Position numbers and translations under genes: made by a program
In this document: positions 54,771 to 64,000 of the stretch, piece by piece
Layout of the letters: each line of letters opens with the position of its first letter
How positions within the stretch are numbered: the first letter of the stretch is position 1
Notes under the pieces: model-generated
Databases searched by the model: none
The model's input: the letters and a program-made list of their open reading frames with translations, nothing else
What the model was told of the DNA's origin: nothing
Assembly (NCBI GenBank): GCA_948567375.1
Contig: OX419757.1
Coordinates: 73,036,001 to 73,100,000, forward strand
Direction: 5' to 3'
Length of the DNA stretch: 64,000 bases
Origin: Lunularia cruciata
Taxonomy: Eukaryota > Streptophyta > Marchantiopsida > Lunulariales > Lunulariaceae

Positions 54771-56342
54771 TATCTACCAACCTCTCCTATTTGTGGGTCC
54801 AACTCCATTGATGCTCCTCTAAGCTCTAGAGCACATACTGCACTCCTAGGCACTACAAGATGTGCATCTACTTGTGCTGCATCACACATGAAGTCCATGG
54901 TGTCTCTATCACCAGCATATGAGGTGGAAGGCTAAACACCCAAATCTGATCTCCTCTAAGCTATGGCCATGCTAGCCAATCTCTGCTCCAATTGCTCAAT
55001 CCAAGTAGCTATAGTTGTATCAAAAGTAAGAGCAAGTACTACACCTCAAAAAGTACTCACCTGAGGTGCAGATCCTCTACCACCACCTCGTCTTCCATGA
55101 TCTAGAGCTCCTCTACCACTTTCCATAATAGCCCTACCACTCTGTAACTTTGGTTGTAGGTCAAAGCGTCAATCGCTAGTGTGACCAAATTTGTGGCAAT
55201 GGTCACAATGTCTCTGTGTTGGCTATCATGCATCAGAAGTATTAGATTCATTGCCCTTAGTGCACTCTCTCTTAGGGTGAGGTACACCACAAGTCTAACA
55301 AGCAACACCACCACTCACTAGCTGCTGTTGGCTTGAAAATGAAGATAAGGGTCTAACTATACTAGATCCACCACTCGCTTCATAGGATATGGGCTATCCA
55401 CCTTGTCCTTGGAAACCAACATGGTGTGATGTACTTTTCTACACTCTAGAAGAAGTAATAGTTGTGGATGAGGTCTCCCTACCAAATCCAGATTTCACCA
55501 CTCTCTCCTCCATGATGTTGAGCTCAATATGCTCAGCCAAACCAAAGACCACTACCAAAGTAGATGAAGTAGCATGCAACAACGTAGCATCAAGGACTCT
55601 ATGTTGGAACTCCATGTGTTGTATCTCATACCAAAACTGGACTGCTTGGGCCTTAGTAAATCCTTGAGTAAAGCTGATTAGCCATTTCATGCAAGTGTAT
55701 GCTTTGCATAGGCTCTCTCAAGCCTTCCACTAGAACTCTTGCAAGCTTGCCAATCCGTAGTCCTTGGTAGTTTTACCTCAAACATAGGAAGAACTCCACT
55801 TTGGGGTTAAACCCCAATACCACACCACCTCCTATAGTGGTACCTCCACTTGTAGTAGCACTATCTCCAAGAGATCCACCAACATTACTAGAGCTAGAAC
55901 TCATGTGTATTGTTATTCTACCCCTAGAAATTGAGCCTAAAGTGATAGAGACATAGTTAAAAGACCAATATTTTCTCCATAGCTCAATCTCCTCTAAGTG
56001 AGATCTCCTAAACTCATGATAGTTGTCCATCAATGGACCCTCCAAGTGCTAAAAGAACCCCTTCCATGCCATGAAGGGTATGAACAAAGTCAGGTTCCGC
56101 ATCTGCTACAAATCATACCAACTATCTAACTCCTTGACAAAATTTATTCAACTCAATGGTACCCATTGTACTAGAGTAATGCCTAGGGCCTTTGGAGACC
56201 CCATAAATTTCATCCATGTTCCACAACAACAATACGAACACACCAAGTGCACTCTTAACTAAATCACCTCATGTGTCAAACTCCAACTAAGAGTCAGTCT
56301 ACTCTCTCATTGGGACTTGAGATACACGCTGATACCAAGAAC
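54771..56342 (-). pseudogene. F4 retroelement gag, right part, with primer site
   Basis: On the minus strand a TGGTATCAGCG primer-like site (56,331-56,341) is followed by broken gag frames: 55,773-56,045, 55,439-55,690, and a segment with two zinc-knuckle-like motifs. The first is C-G-V-P-H-P-K-R-E-C with its first Cys just upstream, near 55,250-55,295. The second is C-D-H-C-H-K-F-G-H near 55,185-55,210, with its last Cys replaced by Arg and an adjacent stop. A Gly/Arg-rich tract follows near 55,085-55,130. No pol was recognised. Element O interrupts it. Confidence 0.6.
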
Positions 56343-57719
56343 CACTCCTAGTAAACCCATTGTGTATTGCAATGCTATCTCCTTCAAAATCCCCAAAGAA
56401 CTCCATCTTGACAAAGTAACCAAAAACTACAACCGTAACCACCACAATTACCCTACCAAGAATCACCACCAAGTGCCAACACCACCAACCGAATGCCACT
56501 CAATAATGTAGCTCTAACTATGACAAAAGAGGAAAGGGCAACTTGTAACCTACCATCACAACACACACTCTCACAGTCTACAAGTCATCACTTCCTACCT
56601 CACTGGAGAGAGACACAAGTAGTCTAACTAGTGATCACTCTCTCTAGCCTCATTATAGAGAGCACGCCAGAGCAACAATGCTCTAAAGTTAGGGCACCTC
56701 CCACAAACATGGTTCATAAACAAGAAGTAGAAAATGGAGGGTCCAATCAAAAGAAGACTAAAAAAAATCTTTCATCTCATAAATCAACACCAGACTAACT
56801 CTACCACCATTTGGCATTTGACATAATCAAAGTACCTATCAACTTCCTAAGCTACGAGGATCATTGAGAATATGATCAAACCTCCTCTAGCCAAAATTTG
56901 ACATAAACCCTCCATGAAATCTAACATATATCTCTAGAGTTGGTTGACCACAAAATCCTCCGCTAAATTTACACTCAAGCCAAATTGGAAAGATGAATAT
57001 CTTGAAATCGCTAATTTGTAGGAATGGGTTCCCAAATCCACCTTCAATTTTGCCATTCAAGCCCAATTTGCACCAAATTGGTCCTACTTTCACCCCCTAA
57101 GCTCAAAACAAACACTACCGCTTGAAATTGACTCTCTCTAACCCCAAATTTGGCTAGCACTTCCGCACACAATCACTTTCAAGGAAACCTAAACTACAAT
57201 CAAGGTACAATGATCCATTGGGCTTGGAGATACCACCAACACACTCAATTCTTGTACTTGATTGCCCCCTAACTCTCACTTCTCTATGTAATCAATTTGT
57301 TCACAACTCAAATCACACTCAATCAGATTAGTACTTAATCTGTCACTCAACAATCTGCCAACAATTGGGCATTGATTACAATCAAACCACATCCGCTCTA
57401 GCTAAGAGACTCCAGGTGACTCTCACCAACTTTCTATCCACTATAGCTTGGAACTTGAAAGCTCAACATCAAAGAAGTGAGTTCTTTGGAGCTTCACTTC
57501 TAGGTATACCTCAAATTTTGACCTTAATCTCCAACCCTAGTGGTTGATCTTATGGCACACCTAACAATGTGAACGTTGCAATTGATGGTGGGCCTCACCG
57601 CATAGTCAGTACTCCCAAATAGGAAATCTGACCGTCAACAAGTAGTCTATGAGTAAGTGCCAAAATAACGGTGACTAACAACACTACTATTCCAAAATCC
57701 GAGCAATCTAGGTGCGACG
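56343..57719. other. Unassigned, possible 5' LTR of F4
   Basis: Lies just upstream (minus strand) of the F4 primer site, so by position it should be its LTR. No convincing TG..CA ends and no matching partner at 16,311-17,484 were seen. Open frames are short. Confidence 0.35.
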
Positions 57720-59600
57720 CTATAAATGGTGTGACATCTTCAATCCTCTACTAGATCATAATTCTTGATCTTCACTCCACAATGAGTTTGTACAAATGCA
57801 TGGAGTTATTTGAAGAAAAATAGAGTTTCTGATTTCTCTTCCAAGATAAATATAAATCTAAAACCACTAGTGTCATTCTTGAAAAGGAAATAATATCTTG
57901 ATTGTCCTATTTAGAGTATGCTTATATGATCATAAACATCACTATGAAAGAATTCACCAAACTTGTAATTGTTGTTACTCTCAATAGCTTTGCAAAAGGT
58001 AATCAATGTTGCTTTCCTAGAGTAAGTCCATCAGAATAGGATAACTTTTGACTACTAAATTATTTTATTTTCAAATTAAGACTCTCTTCAATCCTTCTCT
58101 ATCTCCCTTTTTCTAATGTAGTCCAAGATTGAGATGATCAAATCTCTAGCGCAAATATGCAATATCAAACTTTTTACACTCTTTTTTCTTTCTACCTCCT
58201 CCGTCTTCCCATCACCTGCAAAAATAGATTAAATTGGGAAATGTTACCTATCTTGGTAGCTTTGATCTAAAGTCTATAGAGCTTTGAATCACAAATACTT
58301 GTCATTACAATCACTTCATCTTTCTTCATCTTTCTTCATGTAGCAGTCTTTTTTGGTGTTTGTGGTTTAGATACTATTGTCTAGTGCTTTACCAATATCA
58401 AACATGTTTTTCTTTAACTTTGGAATGTAGAGAACTCCTTTGATGACTCCTTTTTCCTCTTCTTGCACAATCTCACAAGAAATTGAAATGTCTCTCATTC
58501 CAACAACCCAAACCATAATCTTACAATTGTAAGCAACATAAATTAATCAAATCCTTTATTCATTCTTTTGAGATCTTTGAACTACTCTCATCTATTGATC
58601 ATATGATCTAAAACTCCTCTCTATCATACCACACATCATAACTCAAAAATTGTTCTTTGAAAATTGTGGTAGTGCTAGAATTAGCAGCAAATACATTGTC
58701 TTGTTAGAGCATTAACTTGGCTTCTAGGATTTAGTTGCATTTTGGAACTTTTTTCTTGGGAGGTTTTTCTCACCTTGGCATTCTCTTGCCTGGTGCACCT
58801 TCCTTTTGTAGTTTCTTTCCATACTTATTAACGCTTGTTCTCTTCTTTAGTTGAAAAATATCTGTTTTTGTCTGAACCCCACAATCACAACTACCTCTAT
58901 TGCTTCTTTTATCAATGCTTAGAAAGGCTCTCTCCTTTGAACTCTGTTCCATGTCTTTTCTGCATCTATTCCTTCCTTGAGCAATCTTGCATCAAATCTC
59001 TCAATGGTTTTTTGTTCCTTAGGTTTATTATTCCATGCTGTTATTATATTGCAGTAAGTTTAATGGCAAACTACAAATAATCTTGGTGATGATAGAGGAA
59101 TCATCTATTCTTATACCAATGTAGTTCAATTGACTAGCAAGAATTTCTACTTAGTGAATTAAAACTCCAATCTCTTCTCACATTTCCATTTGTAACTGAA
59201 GAATCTCTATTGGAGAACATGCTTGTTCTATGAAACATATAACTCATGTAACAAAATAATCTACTCCACAACTGGTTTGTAGTTCTGCAATTGATAAGTC
59301 TCTATAAATACTTCTCTTATATGGTTGTATAGTTATGCATCATCATTCTTGCTCTACCAATTTGTCTCTTCTCCATTCCATAATCTCTGTCCCACTTATG
59401 ACCTTTGCAAATGTATTTGACTTAAAGATGATTATCATCTGAAATTTCTAAATTCTGAAATTCTCTCCATTGAAGTTGTTAATGTGTGCTATATCTCTCA
59501 CATTGCTCCTTGTTCATATTGTGTCCCAATCTAATCTCAAACCTGAAAATTCTCTTTTGTTTTTCAATATCTCTGAAATTTCATACCAAGAATAATTTTC
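57720..59600 (-). pseudogene. Copia gag, pre-integrase and integrase fragments
   Basis: On the minus strand, degraded gag runs from about 59,500 to 58,750 (N-F-x-G-E-N-F start near 59,480; a Lys-rich segment at 58,770-58,952 with C-x-C). Next is the GAG-pre-integrase signature G-V-L-Y-I-P-K-L-K-K-N-M near 58,400-58,445, then H-L-N-L-G-L-H near 58,120. Integrase blocks F-F-H-S-D-V-Y and F-I-F-I-L-E-E-K-S-E lie near 57,940 and 57,830. Many stops. It breaks off at about 57,720. Confidence 0.75.
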
Positions 59601-59638
59601 TTTCACTCTTGAGAGGTTTGAAAACATGGATTATAACC

Positions 59639-59951
59639 TGTTGAAAACTGTTTTGAAACTTATGCAAATTTGCACATCATTTACAAAATACAAGAACACA
59701 CTGAAATCTACTCGAAGCACTTCTCTGGACTTACTTTTACTACGATCTAATCACATGAAATGAGAATAAATTACCTACAAGCTAATATGCAAGTTTAAAC
59801 TAATGGAATAATATTCACACTAAAAAATAAGACCTATATATAAGCATTACATACTGTAACTCTAATGAGCGCCATAGGGGAGTACTTTGTGCAAACTCTA
59901 ATTGCAGTTACTATACTGTAGTTTATATACTAACCTCAACTACATACAACA
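59639..59951 (-). repeat. 5' LTR of the copia element
   Basis: 313 bp; plus-orientation ends TGTTGAAAAC and ATACAACA match 14,783-15,243. A degraded primer site (minus strand GGTTATAATCCATG, resembling the initiator-Met site) lies at about 59,625-59,638. Confidence 0.7.
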
Positions 59952-62268
59952 AGCACTTCCAGCTATGATGAAATTTCACCATATCTGGTACTCTTCTTGC
60001 ATGTTAGGGATGGTAAACGGAACCGAGGTTTCTACTTTTGATTCTCCCGAGCAAAAACAGCTATGCGCATAGGTGAAAGAAAATTTGAAAAATTCCCTGT
60101 AACTGAATTCTGCGTAAAGTTTAAATGAAAATCCTCGAACAAGGACCAGCTTGATGGTTCTAGAGCCGATTTGCAGTGACCCAGTATGACGCAAATTTGG
60201 GCAATCTCTAGCAAATTTTCACGCTTGCTCGTGATCGGATAGGTCTGAAGCTACAGTGAACTTCATTGCTCAGAATAATAGAGGTCCGCAATTTAAATAA
60301 TAAGGAATGATATGCTTTACAGATGTGTTTGGGGATCTGGAGCCGAAATAGGCTGGATTTACGTTGAGTATGGACAACGTTCACCTTTTCTACCTTATAT
60401 GCCGTTGAGAGCTATTCTGACTTCCCTTTCCACCTTCTTTATCCTGCACGAACAGTTGTACACACACCCGATAAGATGTCCCGAGTACCTGGTTTATACA
60501 CCAGTTGTTTGGAGCACCATGTTACTGTAACAACTATAGGCTAAGCAGTTTAGAGGCTGAGCGTATTAACAAATCACCAAATTCTTGTGGCAAGTATCAT
60601 GGAAGTATTCGGGCTACTGGTGTCATCACCGTTGTGGCGTTGGAAAGGTACTTAATAGTTCTCCTACTTCCCAGTAGTTCGGGGGTTTGATACATTGAGT
60701 CCATTACGTCCTGAGAATCGCTCGTATATGAATAGTGGTGCAGTATTTCGGTGTCAAACAAAAACTACTTTGAAGAGATTCGACGATTGATGAGGTGCTT
60801 CTGCAAGAGATACTTATTGGGGCATCGAGACTGGTGAGCTGTGGAAGTCTCTGGAATCCTTTTTTCAAGGGCATATGTCACTGGCAGTCCCAACATTCTA
60901 GTGTCAAACGGTACAGTGTTAATCAAGTAAAGATACTTTCTCATATGTATGGTGTTGAGTGTTACATTTCAAGTTTGTACATGGTACTTGCGATTACAAA
61001 TATTCCCCAGGTCATGTCATTTGGCTCGAAAATTGTACGAAGGTACTTAGATTCTGATATCTGAAGTTTAGGGTGAAAGGTTGCCTGAAGTTTAGAGTGA
61101 AAGGTTGCCTTGCTTGATGGTTGCCTTCTGTTTGTCAAATATCAAGTGGAGGCACAGAATGAGGCCTTATCTATCTTAAGGCTAAGCTGCATAACAGCAA
61201 GCAATTTATGGCCAAAGTTTATGTCTGAAAACAGCGTAATGTGTCAACACCTGTCTTGTCATACCTGAACTTATCACCAGTTCTTCAAGATGTTCGGCCC
61301 AATAACGGCTCTCGTTTGACATGAAACCCGACACAGTCACCACTTCAAGCAAAACCTCTGAAGTAGATCGGAACGTACAGTACCACGAAAGAAGGTCCAA
61401 ACGTAGAAGGTATTAGAGTGATGGTGTGGTGTAGTTAGAGGTGGTGTAATTAGCTCGCCTTCTACTCCATCAAGCTGTCACTAAGATCAATACTCCAGAA
61501 TACTGCTGGTCTGTATAGCTTCTAAGGTGTTCTCGACGTTTCTCGGTGAGAAACATTGCGTAGCTACGGTACATCTTTCTTACCTTGCAATAGATGGATG
61601 TCAGGCGCATGTGCTTTACTCCTTCGGCGCCTAGTCTGATGAGTTGTACTCGAAGCTTAGGTCGGTTATTCCTATCACTTCAACTTCGTTTTTGGAGAAT
61701 ACACAGGGCACCAGAGTTTGCTGTATGATAACAGAAACTTGAGGCTTTAATTCTTCCCGTCTCTATCTGTAGATTTAGTGGAAAGTACAGTGCAGGGTTT
61801 GGGGTTTAATTATCATGCCATGATGTTGATTGGAACTTCTCATCGGGGAGATCACCTTCGGCACACTGCAGCTGATAAATGATGCCAGCTTCAGCAAATA
61901 AACCCTTCGAATATTTAAATTCATCAATCACAAGAGTTGTTTGTTATGGTATATCACACAAACAGTTTGCACTTTCTCTTCTTGTTCACAATTGTTTGCG
62001 CCGTTGTTTATTATTATTATGCATGAACAACTACTGATGGAAAGAATGTTTATATTTACAAAGATCGCTACAAGCCACGAGGTTGTACATCTCGTGTCTT
62101 CCCCCATATAGTCTCCGTTTTTAGACTCTACCTGAGGGTTTCTCTAGGCTCTAGGGAGGGAACACGCTGGGATAGATCGGAGTTGGAAAAAATTACAGAT
62201 CAGGATGGATCAAATACAATACACTAGCAGCTTGAACAATCAACGTGTTGTGTATTGAACTTGAACCA
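59952..62268. other. Low-copy spacer between the stack and the ABCG gene
   Basis: Contains short open frames on both strands (minus 59,976-60,194; plus 60,312-60,530, 60,505-60,690 and 60,795-61,064; minus 61,206-61,400) with no domain I recognise. A TTTATT at 62,007-62,012 is an AATAAA on the minus strand, 257 bp beyond the ABCG stop, and may be its poly(A) signal, so about 62,000-62,268 is probably its 3' UTR. Confidence 0.4.
61061..61108. repeat. 24-bp tandem duplication
   Basis: Units 61,061-61,084 and 61,085-61,108 differ at one base. Non-coding as far as can be seen. Confidence 0.85.
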
Positions 62269-64000
62269 CTAAACAGCACTCTCCTTTGAAGCTTCTACAA
62301 ACCTGTGCTGGGAAACTTCAGCACCATGACCTAGCATGGATCTATGTGAAGGCTGGAAAGAGTCCCCCGGCCGTCTATGTTGCTCCAGCATGTTTCGACT
62401 GGAGGCCTTTTTTTGCTCGTGTCTGCTCTTCACAGCAACGATGATAGGCTCCAAGCGCTCGTACAGCAGAATGAGGCAGTACAGGGTGAATCTGTAGATA
62501 ATCGCCAAAACTAGCACAATAGCAAAATCTGTCCACTTCGATTGTTCCTCTGTTTCATAGACTCTTGAGATCAATGCTTTTCCATTTGGGGTTTCGATGT
62601 TCGTGAAAGTAGAAGCCTCGAACTCGTTTACTATCAACCCCTGCATGCCAGCCACAGTACATCACTTGTCAGCATATGATTTAATAAGGGCTACAGCAAT
62701 TAGACTGTCAAATTTATTGTCATCGATTGGCATGTTAACCTAAACCCTACGTTCAAACCGAACTCTTATGTTTTTTAAATTGGAAGCATTCAGAAGGTGG
62801 AAGGCGTTTGAAGATATCAACCGACATAACAGCTCAGTCTTTTTGCTGATATGGTATCAGATGCGGCATAAGTAATTCACTCGCTTTAAACAGTCCCCCA
62901 CATTCTTTTGTGTTTAAAACAGTTAGACAATTGTCGGTGAGTACTGATCTAACTACTTACCCTGAGTGCATACGTGTGGAATGACAGATACGACAGTGGA
63001 TATCTCCAGAGTGTCTTGGGCAGATCGTGCACAAGCATGAAGAATCCAGCCACGAGTATGTTCACCCCCTGTCCACACGAACAAAATAGTCATGATTTGA
63101 GCTGAAACTGACTATGTAAAACCTAGACAAACCAGAAACGATGAATAATTTACCTGAACGCTAAGGCCCAACGTGAGAACCATATATCCTGATGAGGCAA
63201 TGACCGAAACTATCATCATCACGCCCTCAACGCAGAGTAAGCTGGCGAATATGCAAAGAACGAAGTATATGAAGGGCTCAAAAGCAGTCTTCAGCCCCGG
63301 CATGAAGTAAACCACACACCCTGACACTGTGGACATCACCAGCAGAAAAGGCAATGAAGCAAGAGTACTTGCAACCACAAATGTCGCAGCTCCGTAGTGG
63401 GGGTTTAGTCTTTCCCGCAACAGAAGCTGTTCCAACATACAAAACAAGGAACAAATCTTAGCTTTCTTTCACAATTTCACGTCCTAATCAGTGGGAGGTG
63501 TGTCACGGATCCATCAAGCTTTGTAGGTGCTGATGATTTCCAGAAGGACAAACGAAGCGAGCTAATCTACGAAGAGAAGGAGCTGACCTTTACATCCTGA
63601 TAGAAGAAAAGGGAACCCCCAAGCACAGCTACAAGCATCAACGACTCAAGGATTACGAAGAGACAGGACACTCGCGCCTGCATCAAGTTGACCAAGAAAT
63701 GTTGTGCATTTTGTCAGTACACTTCTTTACAAAGGAGATTAGGAGATAGTAAATGATAAGGACAATACAAATTTGTTCACAGTTTATAATTTAGATCTAG
63801 CTTACCGTATGATCAATAATGTTCATCAATTCTTATGCAGAAATCACATAGAGCTCTAATGTTCTGTTGAGATAGGAAGTTTGGGACTGACTCGAATGTT
63901 GCTGTTAGAATCGCCGAGGCCTGAGAATATTGAACCTATGAGGATCATCAGAAGAATTGACACTCCCAGTCTGGACCAATAGTAACACAGATCTCTCGTA
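62269..64000 (-). CDS. ABCG-family half transporter, C-terminal exons (runs off the window)
   Basis: Five exons read in phase on the minus strand: beyond 64,000-63,892, 63,677-63,588, 63,426-63,154, 63,068-62,961 and 62,640-62,269 (stop TAG). All introns have GT donors and AG acceptors, and all joins are phase 0. The 316 visible residues form the transmembrane half of an ABCG (WBC) exporter. R-D-x-C-Y-Y-W-S-R-L and a hydrophobic helix come first, then a helix ending in F-F-Y-Q-D. Next is the hallmark R-E-R-L-N-P-H-Y-G block with further helices, a S-F-H-T-Y-A-L-R-G-L segment, and an extracellular loop before the last helix. The ATPase domain would lie beyond 64,000. After the last helix there is a hydrophilic tail of about 60 residues, long for this family. 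Substrate cannot be told; plant ABCG half transporters move lipids, hormones and secondary metabolites. Confidence 0.9.

Larger units (their letters stand above)
14783..59951 (-). mobile_element. Outermost Ty1/copia element, interrupted by the nested stack
   Basis: Two related LTRs face the same way at 14,783-15,243 and 59,639-59,951. Gag and integrase fragments lie at the right (57,720-59,600) and RT/RNase H fragments at the left (15,250-16,310), in the order expected for a minus-strand copia element with everything else inserted between integrase and RT. All reading frames are broken, so it is old. The 5-bp flanks (TGTCA on the left, AGCAC on the right) do not match, so either the ends are misplaced by a few bases or the duplication has decayed. 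Confidence 0.7.

Noticed and set aside
16311-57719. Matching LTR pair for F4 between 16,311-17,484 and 56,343-57,719
   Set aside because: Only scattered short words in common in either orientation; no collinear alignment found by eye.
14778-59956. Target duplication for the copia element
   Set aside because: TGTCA and AGCAC do not match; the ends may have decayed, so the pair of LTRs rests on sequence similarity alone.
60312-61064. Plus-strand frames right of the stack as a small gene
   Set aside because: Three unrelated short frames with no domain, no clear splice logic between them and no similarity I recognise.
1-64000. tRNA, rRNA, CRISPR or bacterial-type operon
   Set aside because: No T-loop consensus with a paired acceptor, no conserved rRNA blocks and no regularly spaced repeats with unique spacers were seen.

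Overview
The window is a stretch of plant nuclear chromosome. Evidence: a spliced ABCG half-transporter gene at the right edge with GT..AG introns, and plant-type LTR retrotransposons (two chromodomain Ty3/gypsy families, one gypsy family with a single long gag-pol and a tRNA-Asp-like primer site, and one Ty1/copia element). I cannot name the species; a seedless land plant with a repeat-rich genome is only a guess. There is no sign of bacterial, organellar, rRNA, tRNA or CRISPR sequence.

Layout. Positions 1-9.6 kb are low-copy or AT-rich DNA with no gene I recognise. At 9,628-10,170 lies an old solo LTR with an intact 5-bp target duplication, followed by a decayed PIF/Harbinger-like transposase (about 10.2-11.3 kb). 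Around 13.7-14.8 kb there are candidate exons of an unrecognised minus-strand gene. From 14,783 to 59,951 everything can be read as one nested stack of retroelements. The outermost is a decayed copia element (minus strand). Inside it is a decayed gag-bearing element (family F4, minus strand). Inside that is an old copy (O) of gypsy family F2, 18,045-54,766. O was hit in its leader by a minus-strand F2 solo LTR (18,917-19,859) and by chromovirus A (family F1, 19,907-40,185). A was split by a second F2 copy (F2b, 25,129-39,550), and F2b was split in gag by a minus-strand chromovirus B (family F1, 27,768-34,362). O was also hit in its 3' LTR by chromovirus F3 (41,582-54,176), which carries the youngest insertion, F2 copy C (42,155-49,955). 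Most joins are supported by target-site duplications: 5 bp for F1 and F3, 4 bp for F2.

Element C is nearly pristine: by eye its two 679-bp LTRs differ at 2 sites, and its gag-pol is one uninterrupted 1608-codon frame with intact protease, RT, RNase H and DD35E integrase residues. All other copies carry stops or frameshifts, many of them CGA to TGA.

The most unusual observations are: (1) short leader ORFs, two in tandem in F1 and one in F2, that look homologous to each other although the families belong to different gypsy lineages; (2) a separate zinc-knuckle ORF between the 5' LTR and gag-pol of F2; (3) a perfect 234-bp inverted duplication with a 209-bp spacer made from LTR sequence, plus a second small hairpin in an LTR at the matching place.

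Right of the stack, 59,952-62,268 is low-copy DNA without a recognised gene. The window ends in the 3' half of a minus-strand ABCG transporter gene (62,269 to beyond 64,000).
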